NCBI GenBank assembly: GCA_020845695.1
Contig: JADLFG010000015.1
Span: 62,001 to 126,000 of the forward strand
DNA length: 64,000 bases
Source: Thermoleophilia bacterium
Lineage (GTDB): Bacteria > Actinomycetota > Thermoleophilia > Gaiellales > Gaiellaceae
Direction of reading: 5' to 3'
Position numbers and translations under genes: made by a program. Below the pieces are notes generated by a model. The model did no database searches. It saw only the letters and a list, made by a program, of their open reading frames with translations, and was not told the origin of the DNA. This document shows positions 16,408 through 25,156 of this stretch, one piece after another. How positions within the stretch are numbered: the first letter of the stretch is position 1; each line of letters begins with the position of its first letter.

Positions 16408-18786
16408 TTGGGGAGGAGCCCGAAGCTCGCCCCCGAACTGGACCGGGTGGCGCGAGACCGGCGTCCCAGTCAGGCACGCTCCCGGGCGGCCTCCGCGCGC
16501 ACGCGCGGTGGCGGCGCGCGGCGGGCGGCCCCCGAGCACCAGCATCCGGAGTTGATCGGCCTCGCGCTGCTCGCGCTCGGGCTGTTCCTGGCCGTCGTGC
16601 TCTGGCTCTCCTGGGACGGCGGCCTCGTCGGGCGCCTCGCCGACGACGGTCTCCGCATCCTCGCCGGCGGTGCCGCGGTGCTCCTGCCGGCGGGGCTGCT
16701 CGCCGTCGGCGGGCTACTCGTCGCACGCAGCCGGCTCGTCGATCTCCGCCCGTTTCGCACCGGCCTGCTCGTGCTCGGGCTCTCGCTGCTGGTCGCCTTC
16801 GGCGGCGGCCGCTTCGGCCTCGGCCCCGGCAGCCCGCCGAAGGGATCGCTCGACCCCGACCTGGTGCGCGAGCACGGGGGGGTCCTCGGCGGCGCCCTCT
16901 ATGTCGTCCTCGGCAAGCTGCTCGGGGACACCGGCTACACGATCCTCGCGCTCTTCGGCCTCGTTGCGGGCGGCCTGCTCGTCACCGGCGCCTCGCTCGG
17001 CACACTGCTTCGCCACTCGGCCCGCGCCGGGGAGCGTGCGGCCCGCCACACCGCGCGCGTCGCGCGGCGCACCGTCGAGGCGGTCCAGTCGTCCTCCGTC
17101 ACGTTGCCCGTGACGCGCCGGAGCGCTCCGGTTGACGGCGTCGTGCGGTACGGAGACGTGGTTGGAGCGGCGAGACCGGCAGCACCGCCCGCGCTTATCG
17201 ACCAGCTCGAGCACGACCCGGAGCCGTCCGAGAGCGGCGAGGGGGAGGCCATCCCCGCGCTCCTGCTCGAAGAGCCGCCGCCCATCCCCGACGACACGCA
17301 GGAGCGCCTGTTCGAGCAGCCCGCCACGTCCGGCGACTACCGCCTGCCCGATGCCGGTGTCCTGCGGCGCTCGCGACCGACGAACGGGCAGCCGGCCCGG
17401 GCGGCGGAGCGAACGGCGGAGACGCTCGTCCAGACGCTCGCTCACTTCGGAATCGACGCGACCGTGATCGGTCAGGTCTCCGGGCCGCGCGTCACCCGCT
17501 ACGAGTTGCAGCTCGCACCCGGCACGAAGGTCTCGAAGGTCTCCGCGCTGAAGGACGACCTCGCCTACGGGCTCGCCACCACCGAGATCCGCATCCTCGC
17601 TCCGATCCCCGGCAAGCAGGCCGTCGGCGTCGAGGTACCAAACGTGGCTCCGAACATCGTCACGCTCGGCGACATCTTCGCCGACCTGCCGGCCTCCGCG
17701 AGCCCGCTGTCGGTCTGGCTCGGGAAGGACATCTCGGGCGCGTCCGTCTGGGCCGACCTCGCCCGGATGCCCCACATCCTGATCGCGGGCACGACCGGCT
17801 CGGGGAAGTCCGGGTGCATCAACACGATGCTCTGCTCGATCCTCCTGCGCTCGACACCCGACGAGGTGCGGATGATCATGATCGACCCGAAGCGGGTCGA
17901 GCTGGGCCTGTACGAGTCGATCCCGCACTTGCTCACCCCGGTCGTTTCGAGCCCCAAGCGCGCGTCCGCGGTGCTCCTGAACGTGGTCGAGGAGATGGAG
18001 CGCCGCTACGAGCGGATGAGCCTCGCCCGGGCCCGCAACCTGCCCGAGCTGAACCGGACACTCGCGAAGCGCGGCCAGGCGACGCTGCCGTACCTGCTCG
18101 TCGTGATCGACGAGCTCGCCGACCTGATGATGGTCTCGCCCCAGGAGGTCGAGGACACCGTGATCAGGCTGGCGCAGAAATCCCGCGCGGTCGGAATCCA
18201 CCTCGTGCTCGCCACGCAGCGCCCGTCCGTGGACGTGATCACGGGCATGATCAAGGCGAACGTGCCCTCGCGGATCGCGTTCGCCGTCTCGAGCCAGACC
18301 GACAGCCGGGTGATCCTGGACACGTCGGGGGCCGAGGCGCTGCTCGGCCAGGGCGACATGCTGTTCAAGCCGCTCGGCACGTCGCGTCTGCAGCGTGTCC
18401 AGGGCGCCTACGTCTGCGAGGAGGAGATCGCGCTGATCGTCGAGCAGTGCCGCCGCCAGCGCGCCCAGGAGCTCGACGAGTCGCTGCTCGAGCCGCCGGA
18501 GAGCGCTCGGGGCGCCGGCGACGACGACGAGGAAGACCTCGATCCCGACGAGGATCCCCTGCTCGCGCGGGCGATCGAGATTGTCGTGCAGACGCAGACC
18601 GCCTCCGTCTCCCTGATCCAGCGGCGGCTACGGGTCGGCTACACGCGAGCCGGGCGGCTGATCGACATGCTCGAGCGGCGTGGCGTCATCTCCGGCTACG
18701 AGGGATCGAAGCCGCGACGCGTGCTGGTCGGCGAGCACGAGCTCGACCGCGCCCTCACGTCGGTGCGGGAAGGTGTTCCAGGCTAG
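16408..18786 (+). CDS. ftsK: DNA translocase FtsK/SpoIIIE
   Basis: FtsK pumps chromosomal DNA through the closing septum. Several hydrophobic segments (about 50-190) form the membrane anchor, followed by a linker, the alpha/beta motor with Walker A GTTGSGKS at 461-468 and a LVVIDELADLMM Walker B, and a C-terminal winged-helix gamma domain (TASVSLIQRRLRVGYTRAGR). At 792 residues the linker is short. The start shown is a TTG at 16408; a GTG at 16447 in frame is an alternative, and neither has a good ribosome binding site. Confidence 0.94.
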   Translation: MGRSPKLAPELDRVARDRRPSQARSRAASARTRGGGARRAAPEHQHPELIGLALLALGLFLAVVLWLSWDGGLVGRLADDGLRILAGGAAVLLPAGLLAVGGLLVARSRLVDLRPFRTGLLVLGLSLLVAFGGGRFGLGPGSPPKGSLDPDLVREHGGVLGGALYVVLGKLLGDTGYTILALFGLVAGGLLVTGASLGTLLRHSARAGERAARHTARVARRTVEAVQSSSVTLPVTRRSAPVDGVVRYGDVVGAARPAAPPALIDQLEHDPEPSESGEGEAIPALLLEEPPPIPDDTQERLFEQPATSGDYRLPDAGVLRRSRPTNGQPARAAERTAETLVQTLAHFGIDATVIGQVSGPRVTRYELQLAPGTKVSKVSALKDDLAYGLATTEIRILAPIPGKQAVGVEVPNVAPNIVTLGDIFADLPASASPLSVWLGKDISGASVWADLARMPHILIAGTTGSGKSGCINTMLCSILLRSTPDEVRMIMIDPKRVELGLYESIPHLLTPVVSSPKRASAVLLNVVEEMERRYERMSLARARNLPELNRTLAKRGQATLPYLLVVIDELADLMMVSPQEVEDTVIRLAQKSRAVGIHLVLATQRPSVDVITGMIKANVPSRIAFAVSSQTDSRVILDTSGAEALLGQGDMLFKPLGTSRLQRVQGAYVCEEEIALIVEQCRRQRAQELDESLLEPPESARGAGDDDEEDLDPDEDPLLARAIEIVVQTQTASVSLIQRRLRVGYTRAGRLIDMLERRGVISGYEGSKPRRVLVGEHELDRALTSVREGVPG

Positions 18787-18822
18787 CGCCGCCTGGCCGG
18801 GCGAAGCCGCGGCCGGACGGTC

Positions 18823-18828
18823 TACAGT
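18823..18828 (+). promoter_or_regulatory. -10 element for the small membrane protein gene
   Basis: TACAGT ends seven bases before the GTG at 18836, giving a predicted leaderless transcript. Confidence 0.5.
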
Positions 18829-18835
18829 GGCCCGC

Positions 18836-19162
18836 GTGGGCAACGCGAAGGCGATCGGCGCGCTCCTCTTCGGTCTGCTCTCGCTCGCGCTCGTCGCCGC
18901 GGGGCTCGCCGTACCCAGGTTCGTCGCCGAGATCGAGGCGCTCGAGGCGCTCGTGGTCGTGCCCGGTGCGCTCGTGGCCGCGCTCGTCTCGATCGCGCTC
19001 GCCCGGCGCGCCCGGTTCGACTACCAGCGCTCGCTGGGGCGGATCGGCGGCGACGGCGTCGCGGTCGCCGCCCGGGTGATCAGCCTGGTGGCGCTGCTCG
19101 CGTGCCTGACAATCGCCCTCGCCGTCGGAGTCTTCGCGATCCTCGCCCTGGTGCTCGACTGA
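18836..19162 (+). CDS. Small membrane protein of unknown function
   Basis: A 108-residue protein with three hydrophobic stretches: about 7-25, 35-52 and 77-105. They are separated by a short basic region around ARRARFDYQRSLGRIGG. I do not recognise a family with certainty; actinobacteria often encode a DUF4190-like small membrane protein of this size. It lies between ftsK and rodZ, both involved in septum or cell-shape functions, but that says little about its job. The GTG at 18836 is chosen because of the -10 element before it. Confidence 0.7.
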   Translation: MGNAKAIGALLFGLLSLALVAAGLAVPRFVAEIEALEALVVVPGALVAALVSIALARRARFDYQRSLGRIGGDGVAVAARVISLVALLACLTIALAVGVFAILALVLD

Positions 19163-19173
19163 GGACGCGGGTC

Positions 19174-19179
19174 TACAAT
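19174..19179 (+). promoter_or_regulatory. -10 element for rodZ
   Basis: TACAAT ends ten bases before the GTG at 19190. Any 5' leader would be only a few bases. Confidence 0.5.
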
Positions 19180-19189
19180 CGGGGTCCGC

Positions 19190-19948
19190 GTGTTCGAGAT
19201 CGGCAGCAGCCTCCGTGACGCGCGAGTCCGCCAGGGTCTCGACGTCGCCGACGTCGAGGCGGAGACGAAGATCCGCTCGAAGTACATCCGCGCGCTCGAG
19301 GACGAGCGATTCGACCTCCTGCCCGGTGACGCCTACGTCAAGGGGTTCCTGCGTACGTACGCTGACCGCCTCGGTCTCGACGGGCAGCTGTACGTCGACG
19401 AGTACAACGCGCGGTTCGCGCTCTCCGCGGAGCCGGTGCTGTCCCCGCGCCCGCGCCGCAAGGCGCGGAACGCGAGGCTCGAGTCGAACGCGGTGCTGGT
19501 CGCGCTCGCGGGCATCGTCGCCGTGACCGTCCTCGTGATCGCGGCGTGGCAGCTCGGATCGTCCACGGACGGTGAGCCCGGCACCGTACCGGTGGGAACG
19601 AGCGGGGCGGTCGAGACGGGCACGGCAGAGCTTCCGACCACGACGGCCCCGGTCGCCACGACCGCCGAGGACGCAGAGCCGCTCGTCGAGCTCAGGATCA
19701 CGGCCGTCGAAGGCCGGTCGGTGGTCGAGGTGCGCCGGGGCACGCAGACCGGCGAGCTCCTGTTCGAGGGAACGATGTACCGCGACGAGAGCGAGGAGTT
19801 CTCCGGCAAGCGCCTCTGGGTGCGCGCCACGAAGGCGGAGCACCTCGACCTCTCGCTCGACGGCGTGCCCGTGACAGGCCTCGAGCTCGCGGGTCCGGTG
19901 CTGCTCAGGGTGACCGCCGAGGGCGTGGTCAGCGTCGGAGCGCCCTGA
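19190..19948 (+). CDS. rodZ: RodZ-like protein: cytoplasmic HTH, one membrane segment, extracellular domain
   Basis: RodZ couples the MreB cytoskeleton to cell-wall synthesis. The 252-residue product has an N-terminal Xre-like helix-turn-helix (about 1-70, with DVADVEAETKIRSKYIRALE and PGDAYVKGFLRTYA), a basic stretch, one transmembrane helix at about 101-120, a Thr/Pro-rich linker and a C-terminal beta-rich DUF4115-like domain (WVRATKAEHLDLSLDG). This order is diagnostic for RodZ-like proteins in Gram-positives. No mreB is visible in the window. Confidence 0.85.
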   Translation: MFEIGSSLRDARVRQGLDVADVEAETKIRSKYIRALEDERFDLLPGDAYVKGFLRTYADRLGLDGQLYVDEYNARFALSAEPVLSPRPRRKARNARLESNAVLVALAGIVAVTVLVIAAWQLGSSTDGEPGTVPVGTSGAVETGTAELPTTTAPVATTAEDAEPLVELRITAVEGRSVVEVRRGTQTGELLFEGTMYRDESEEFSGKRLWVRATKAEHLDLSLDGVPVTGLELAGPVLLRVTAEGVVSVGAP

Positions 19949-19952
19949 CCGC

Positions 19953-21227
19953 GTGCGGATGCGTCCTCGCGCCGTCGTCGTCGTCAGCGGCTCGGAGCTC
20001 GCCCGGGGGCAACGACGCGACCTCAACGGGCCCTACCTCGCCGCCGAGCTGCAGCGGCTCGGCCTCGACCCGGCCCGGATCGTGCTCGTCGGCGATCGCC
20101 CCGACGAGCTGGCGGCCGCCCTCCGCGAGGGGCTCGCCGCCGACGTCTGCATCGCGACGGGCGGGCTCGGCCCGACTCACGACGACCGAACGGTCGAGCT
20201 GCTCGCCCACGCGACGGGGCGTTCGCTCGCCGTCGACCCGGCGCTCGCCCGCGAGATCGAGGACGTCTCGCGCCGGTATGCCGAGCGACTCCGCCGCCCC
20301 TACTCCGACTTCGCGCCCGGCGTGCGCAAGCAGGCCTCGTTGCCGACCGGCGCGATCTCGCTCGGCCTGGCCGGGACGGCGCCGGGCGTGCTGCTCGAGC
20401 ACGACGGACGGATCGCGATCGCGCTCCCGGGGCCGCCCGGCGAGCTACGCCGCCTCTGGCCGCTCGCCGTCGCCCACCCAGCCTTCCGCGCCCTGATCGC
20501 CCGCGCTCGCCCCAGGGAGCACCGTGTGCTGCGCTTCTTCGGGCCGGGCGAGTCGGTCGTCGCCAGCGTCCTCGACGATGCGGGCGGCGAGGGGGACGGG
20601 GTGGAGGTGACGGTCTGCGCCCGCGAGCTCGAGATCCACGTCGATCTCTACGTGGAGGAGGAGGGGCGCACGCGCGCGGGCGAGCTCGAGCGCGCGCTGC
20701 GGGAGCAGTTCGGCGAGTACCTGTTCGCCGAGGACGAGCGGCCCGTGGCGGCAATGGTGATCGAGCTCGCGCGCGCCGCGGGGCTGCGGCTCGCAACGGC
20801 CGAGTCGTGTACCGGCGGCTTGCTCGGCGCGGCACTCACCGACGTCCCCGGAGCCAGCGCGGTCTACCTCGGCGGCGTGGTCGCGTACGCGAACGGAGTC
20901 AAGGCGGCGCAACTTCGCGTCCCGGGCGACCTGCTCGAGCGCCACGGGGCCGTGTCCGCCCAGGTCGCCGCCGCGATGGCGGAGGGCGCCCGCGCGGCTC
21001 TCGGGGCCGACGTGGCCGCGGCCGTGACTGGGATCGCCGGACCCGGCGGGGCGACCCCCGGCAAGCCGGTCGGACTCGTCCACGTCCACGTCGCGACTCC
21101 GCAGAGTGGCGAGGCACGGCGGCTCGAGCTCCCCGGCGACCGCGACGCCGTGCGCGAGCGGGCGTGCGCGGCGACGCTTCACCTCCTGCGGCACGTTTTG
21201 GCACGGTCCCGCGCGGACCACGTGTGA
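19953..21227 (+). CDS. cinA: CinA family protein: molybdopterin-binding-like domain plus nicotinamide-nucleotide amidase
   Basis: A 424-residue two-domain CinA. The N-terminal COG1058 domain carries GGLGPTHDDRT. The C-terminal domain carries TAESCTGGLLGAALTDVPGAS and the AVTGIAGPGGATPGKPVG motif of nicotinamide mononucleotide deamidases, which recycle NMN in the pyridine nucleotide cycle. GTG at 19953, four bases after rodZ. The next gene overlaps or abuts its 3' end. The cinA-recA linkage is widely conserved. Confidence 0.92.
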   Translation: MRMRPRAVVVVSGSELARGQRRDLNGPYLAAELQRLGLDPARIVLVGDRPDELAAALREGLAADVCIATGGLGPTHDDRTVELLAHATGRSLAVDPALAREIEDVSRRYAERLRRPYSDFAPGVRKQASLPTGAISLGLAGTAPGVLLEHDGRIAIALPGPPGELRRLWPLAVAHPAFRALIARARPREHRVLRFFGPGESVVASVLDDAGGEGDGVEVTVCARELEIHVDLYVEEEGRTRAGELERALREQFGEYLFAEDERPVAAMVIELARAAGLRLATAESCTGGLLGAALTDVPGASAVYLGGVVAYANGVKAAQLRVPGDLLERHGAVSAQVAAAMAEGARAALGADVAAAVTGIAGPGGATPGKPVGLVHVHVATPQSGEARRLELPGDRDAVRERACAATLHLLRHVLARSRADHV

Positions 21228-21241
21228 TCTTCGCTGCTAGC

Positions 21242-21784
21242 GTGGAGAGCGATGATCACCTGCGCCTGTTCTTCGGGTTACCGCTCCCGGTGCCCTACGC
21301 CGAGGCTCTGGCCGCCTGGGCTACGAGTTCCCTGCGCGGCGCACGCGGCGTCCGCGTGTTGCCGCCGGAGCAGCTGCACGTCACGCTCGCGTTCCTCGGC
21401 GGCCGGTCCGCAGCCGAGCTGCCCGCGCTTCGAGCGGCGCTCGCGGAGGCGGCGGGGGGGACGGAGAGACCCGTGCTGACGCCGCGGCGCTACCGCGAGA
21501 CCCAACGCGTCGGGATGATCGTCTTCGACGACGCCGGCGGGCGGGCGAGTGCCCTTCAGGCGCGCCTCGCCGTCCTGCTCGAGCGGCTCGGCGCCTACTC
21601 ACCGGAGCGCCGCGCGTGGCTGCCGCACGCAACCGTGGCCCGCTTCGGCGACCGCCCCGGCCTGCGGACGCCGCTTCCCGAGCTGGGCGCGGTCAGTCCG
21701 TCCGAAGCGGCCCTCTATCATTCGGTGCTGCGGCCTGGCGGGGCGCAGTACCAGATCGTTGACGCGGCTGCCCTAGGAGGTTGA
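21242..21784 (+). CDS. thpR: RNA 2',3'-cyclic phosphodiesterase (2H family)
   Basis: ThpR belongs to the 2H phosphoesterase superfamily and opens 2',3'-cyclic phosphates on RNA ends. The 180-residue product has [10 protein letters not shown] at the start and both HxT/S motifs: HVTLAFLG and HATVARFG, each preceded by hydrophobic strand residues. Start choice is uncertain: GTG at 21242 gives the typical short N-terminus, while GTG at 21224 would overlap the cinA stop. It sits between cinA and recA as in other actinobacteria. Confidence 0.85.
   Translation: MESDDHLRLFFGLPLPVPYAEALAAWATSSLRGARGVRVLPPEQLHVTLAFLGGRSAAELPALRAALAEAAGGTERPVLTPRRYRETQRVGMIVFDDAGGRASALQARLAVLLERLGAYSPERRAWLPHATVARFGDRPGLRTPLPELGAVSPSEAALYHSVLRPGGAQYQIVDAAALGG
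21775..21780 (+). promoter_or_regulatory. Strong Shine-Dalgarno that fixes the recA start
   Basis: AGGAGG is followed six bases later by the TTG at 21787. The upstream in-frame TTG at 21781 touches the AGGAGG and is too close, so 21787 is the likely start. Confidence 0.75.
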
Positions 21785-21786
21785 CG

Positions 21787-22851
21787 TTGGACCGCCAGCA
21801 AGCTCTCACCGCCGCTCTCGGCCAGATCGAGCGGCAGTACGGCAAGGGGTCGGTCATGCGCATGTCCGACCAGGCGAATGAGGCCATCCCGGCCGTCTCC
21901 ACAGGGTGCCTGTCGCTCGATCTCGCGCTCGGGATCGGCGGCCTCCCTCGCGGCCGGATCGTGGAGATCTTCGGGCCGGAGTCCTCCGGCAAGACGACGC
22001 TCGTCTACCACGTGATCGCGGAGGCGCAGCGGCTCGGCGGGATCTGCGCGTTCATTGACGCCGAGCACGCGATGGATCCCGCGTACGCCCGGCGGATCGG
22101 CGTGAACATCGACGACTTGCTCGTCTCGCAGCCCGACAACGGCGAGCAGGCGCTCGAGATCGCCGAGCTGCTCGTCCGCAGCGGCGCCGTCGACGTCGTC
22201 GCCGTCGACTCGGTAGCGGCGCTCACGCCGAAGGCGGAGATCGAGGGAGAGATGGGCGACAGCTTCGTCGGAATGCAGGCCCGCCTGATGAGCCAAGCGC
22301 TGCGCAAGCTGGCCGGCACCCTCAACCGCACCGGCACCGTGTGCATCTTCACGAACCAGCTCCGCGAGAAGATCGGCGTCATGTTCGGCAGCCCCGAGAC
22401 GACGACCGGCGGTCGCGCGCTCAAGTTCTACTCGTCGATCCGCCTCGACGTGCGCCGGATCGAGACCCTCAAGGAGGGCGTGGAGGCGATCGGCAACCGC
22501 ACCCGGGTGAAGGTCGTGAAGAACAAGGTGGCCCCGCCGTTCAAGCAGGCGGAGTTCGACATCATCTACGGGGAGGGCATCTCCTGGGAGGGCTCGATCC
22601 TCGACGTCGGCCTCGACCAGAAGCTCGTGCAGAAGTCGGGCTCGTACTTCAGCTTCGGCGAGGAGCGGCTCGGCCAGGGGCGCCAGAACTCGATCGCCTT
22701 CCTGCGCGAGCACCCGGACGTCGCGGACGCGATCGTACGGCGGATCCAGGACGGGGCCGCGGGCCGGGTCGTGTCGGCCCGACTCGACGCGGCGAGGATC
22801 GAGCCGGCTGCGCGGGAGCCCGTCGAGGAAGAGGTCGCAGAGGTCGCGTGA
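21787..22851 (+). CDS. recA: Recombinase RecA
   Basis: RecA forms filaments on single-stranded DNA for strand exchange and triggers the SOS response. The 354-residue product is typical: KGSVMRM near the start, the Walker [36 protein letters not shown] and the L2 region [20 protein letters not shown]. It begins with TTG at 21787. No LexA-type box is recognisable in the short space upstream, and thpR runs into it. recX overlaps by four bases (GTGA). Confidence 0.98.
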   Translation: MDRQQALTAALGQIERQYGKGSVMRMSDQANEAIPAVSTGCLSLDLALGIGGLPRGRIVEIFGPESSGKTTLVYHVIAEAQRLGGICAFIDAEHAMDPAYARRIGVNIDDLLVSQPDNGEQALEIAELLVRSGAVDVVAVDSVAALTPKAEIEGEMGDSFVGMQARLMSQALRKLAGTLNRTGTVCIFTNQLREKIGVMFGSPETTTGGRALKFYSSIRLDVRRIETLKEGVEAIGNRTRVKVVKNKVAPPFKQAEFDIIYGEGISWEGSILDVGLDQKLVQKSGSYFSFGEERLGQGRQNSIAFLREHPDVADAIVRRIQDGAAGRVVSARLDAARIEPAAREPVEEEVAEVA

Positions 22852-23303
22852 GGGAGACCGGCGGCCGCGCTGGCGCTCTCGAGCTCGCCGCAGCCGCGCT
22901 CGCCCGTCGTGACCTCTCCGCTGCCGCGCTCGAGGAGCGGCTGCTGCGGGCAGGTGCCGACCCCGGAGCCGCCCGGGCGGCCGTCAACCGCCTGGCGGCC
23001 CTCGGAGCGATCGACGACGCCCGCCTCGCCACGGTACGCGCCTCGCGGCTCGCGGCTCGCGGCTACTCGAACTCGGCGATCGAGGAGCGCCTCGGCGCCG
23101 AGGGCCTCGCCCGACCCGAGCTCGAGGCTGCGCTGGCCAGACTTGAGCCGGAGTCGGCGCGTGCCCGAAGGGTCGCCGCCGGCGCCCCCGGGCGGTCACC
23201 GCGGGAACTCGCGGCGGCCCTCTCCCGCCGCGGCTTTCCCGCGGAGGTGCTCGAGGCGGTGCTGAGCCCGCTGGACGGCGGCGGCGACGCGGAGCTAGGA
23301 TGA
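22848..23303 (+). CDS. recX: Regulatory protein RecX
   Basis: RecX binds inside the RecA filament and limits its activity. The 151-residue protein shows the tandem three-helix RecX repeats, with [23 protein letters not shown], and [20 protein letters not shown], then a final [20 protein letters not shown] repeat. GTG at 22848 overlaps the recA stop, the usual recA-recX coupling that keeps RecX levels low. Confidence 0.9.
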   Translation: MRETGGRAGALELAAAALARRDLSAAALEERLLRAGADPGAARAAVNRLAALGAIDDARLATVRASRLAARGYSNSAIEERLGAEGLARPELEAALARLEPESARARRVAAGAPGRSPRELAAALSRRGFPAEVLEAVLSPLDGGGDAELG

Positions 23304-23530
23304 CGGTCACCACCCCGTCACTTCTGCCTCCAAGGGGCACGGCACCCGCCCGATCGGTGTTCAGAACGACACAGGCATGAGCAACCAAAGAGCGATCGCA
23401 GGCAAGCCGCGGACCACGAGGTCGCGCCCGGCTTCTCGCTGACGTCGCCACCGCGCCTCCCGGGCTCGCGTGCCCGGGCGTCGATCGGCCGGACAGCCGT
23501 TCCTACGGAGCATGGACGTAGGAGCACACA
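23304..23530 (+). other. Intergenic region and long leader between recX and rny
   Basis: This 227-base stretch holds no convincing gene. A 21-codon ORF starts at an ATG at 23377 but has no ribosome binding site. A CCCGGGC/GCCCGGG stem lies at 23459-23478 and a second hairpin at 23501-23523 covers the rny ribosome binding site. A short palindrome GTTCAGAAC lies near 23359-23367. Composition is less GC-biased than the flanking genes. Confidence 0.6.
23501..23523 (+). promoter_or_regulatory. Hairpin that pairs with the rny ribosome binding site
   Basis: TCCTACG (23501-23507) and CGTAGGA (23517-23523) are perfectly complementary with a nine-base loop. The right arm contains most of the GGAG (23521-23524) that lies six bases before the rny ATG, so when folded it would block translation initiation. 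Unfolding by a ligand, protein or temperature, or cleavage by an RNase, could control expression. Confidence 0.6.
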
Positions 23531-25063
23531 ATGCTATTAGCCGTAGGGATCCTGATCGGCCTGGCCATCGGGCTGCTCGGGGCGTACGCGATCGCTCGCG
23601 TGGTCTTCGCGGCGCGCATCGCCGCCGCTCGCAGCGAGAGCGAAGCCGTCCTCGCGGATGCCCGGCGGGACGCCGAGGCGATCCAGCGGGAAGCCCAGGT
23701 CGAGGCACGGGAGCAGGCGGTCCGACTCCGCGCCGAGATCGACGAGGAGCTACGCGACCGCCGGGCCGAGATCATCAAGATCGAGGAGCGCGTCCTCGAG
23801 AAGGAAGAAGCGATCGACGAGAAGCTGCGCGACCTCGACCGCCGCGAGCAGGCGCTCGCTGAGCGCGAAGCCGGCGTGGTCCGGGCCGAGGAGCTGGCCG
23901 ACCAGGCCCGCGCCGAGCAGGTCGCAGAGCTCGAGCGGCTCTCGCGGATGACCGCGAACGAGGCCCGCCAGGAGCTCCTGACGCGCTCGGAGGAGCTCGT
24001 GCGCCACGAGCTCGCGCGGATGGTGCGCCAGCTCGAGGAGGAGGCCCAGAGCGAGGCGAAGCAACGGGCGCGGAACCTCGTCGCGGACGCGCTCCAGCGG
24101 GTCGCCGCGAGCCATGCCGCGGAGACCACGGTCTCGCTCGTCCAGCTCCCGTCGGACGACATGAAGGGGCGCATCATCGGCCGCGAGGGCAGGAACATCC
24201 GGGCGCTCGAGAACCTGACCGGGGTCGAGTTCATCATCGACGACACCCCGCAGGCGGTGGTGCTGTCCTCGTTCGACGGCATGCGCAGGGAGATCGCGAA
24301 GCTCACGCTCGGGAAGCTCGTCGAGGACGGTCGGATCCATCCGTCCCGGATCGAGGAGATGTACTACCTATCGAAGGCGGAGGTCGAGGAGCACGTCCGC
24401 CAGGCCGGCGAGCAGGCCGTGTTCGAGGCCAACTGCGGGAAGCTGCACGATGAGCTGGTCAAGGTGCTCGGCCGGCTGCGCTACCGGACGAGCTACGGTC
24501 AGAACGTCCTCAAGCACTCGCTCGAGGTCGCGCACCTAGCCGGGGTGATGGCTGCCGAGCTCGGCGTCAGCGTCAAGACCGCGAAGCGGGCCGCACTGCT
24601 CCACGACCTCGGTAAGGCGATGACTCACGAGGTGGAAGGCCCGCACGCCGCCATCTCCGCCCAGCTCGCGCGCAAGTACGGCGAGTCGCCGCAGGTCTGC
24701 CACGCGATCGAGGCCCATCACTACGAGGTCCAGCCGGAGAGCGTCGAGGCCGTGCTCGTGATCGCCGCCGACGCGATCTCGGCCTCCCGTCCGGGAGCGC
24801 GTGGCGAGAGCCTCGAGCACTACATCAAGCGGCTCGAGAATCTCGAGCGGATCGCAGCGCAGAAGAAGGGCGTCGAGCGAGTGTTCGCGCTCCAGGCGGG
24901 CCGCGAGATCCGGGAGATGGTCACGCCAGCGGAGGTCGACGACGACACCGCCGTCCTGCTCTCGCACGAGATCGCGCGCGAGATCGAGAGCCAGCTCGAG
25001 TACCCGGGTCAGATCAAGGTGACGGTGATCAGGGAGAGCCGCGCGGTCGAGATCGCCAAGTAG
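23531..25063 (+). CDS. rny: Ribonuclease Y
   Basis: RNase Y is a membrane-anchored endoribonuclease that starts mRNA decay. The 510-residue product has an N-terminal membrane helix (1-25), a long coiled coil rich in Glu/Arg/Ala (about 30-190), a KH domain with MKGRIIGREGRNIRALE, and an HD domain with HSLEVAHLAG, LLHDLGKAM and EAHHYEV. Its ATG at 23531 is preceded by TAGGAG. Both RNase Y and RNase J are present. It follows recA-recX, as in many Gram-positives. Confidence 0.96.
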   Translation: MLLAVGILIGLAIGLLGAYAIARVVFAARIAAARSESEAVLADARRDAEAIQREAQVEAREQAVRLRAEIDEELRDRRAEIIKIEERVLEKEEAIDEKLRDLDRREQALAEREAGVVRAEELADQARAEQVAELERLSRMTANEARQELLTRSEELVRHELARMVRQLEEEAQSEAKQRARNLVADALQRVAASHAAETTVSLVQLPSDDMKGRIIGREGRNIRALENLTGVEFIIDDTPQAVVLSSFDGMRREIAKLTLGKLVEDGRIHPSRIEEMYYLSKAEVEEHVRQAGEQAVFEANCGKLHDELVKVLGRLRYRTSYGQNVLKHSLEVAHLAGVMAAELGVSVKTAKRAALLHDLGKAMTHEVEGPHAAISAQLARKYGESPQVCHAIEAHHYEVQPESVEAVLVIAADAISASRPGARGESLEHYIKRLENLERIAAQKKGVERVFALQAGREIREMVTPAEVDDDTAVLLSHEIAREIESQLEYPGQIKVTVIRESRAVEIAK

Positions 25064-25142
25064 CGGCGAGACTCGTCCCGCCCGGGCGCTGTGCCCGCCG
25101 CGGCCACGCGGAGACCTGGCGGATCGCCCGGAGTCCGGCGGC

Positions 25143-25148
25143 TACCAT
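25143..25148 (+). promoter_or_regulatory. Candidate -10 element for leaderless miaB mRNA
   Basis: TACCAT ends eight bases before the ATG at 25157. No Shine-Dalgarno is visible in between. Confidence 0.45.
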
Positions 25149-25156
25149 GACCGCGC

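Noticed and set aside
19953..21227. Degenerate CinA because the N-terminal GDELLxG-like motif differs
   Set aside because: The variant start (SGSELARGQRRDLNGPYL) still fits the COG1058 family, and GGLGPTHDDRT and the amidase motifs are intact.
23377..23442. A 21-codon leader peptide ORF before rny
   Set aside because: No ribosome binding site, no stalling-type sequence and no overlapping terminator or antiterminator pair.
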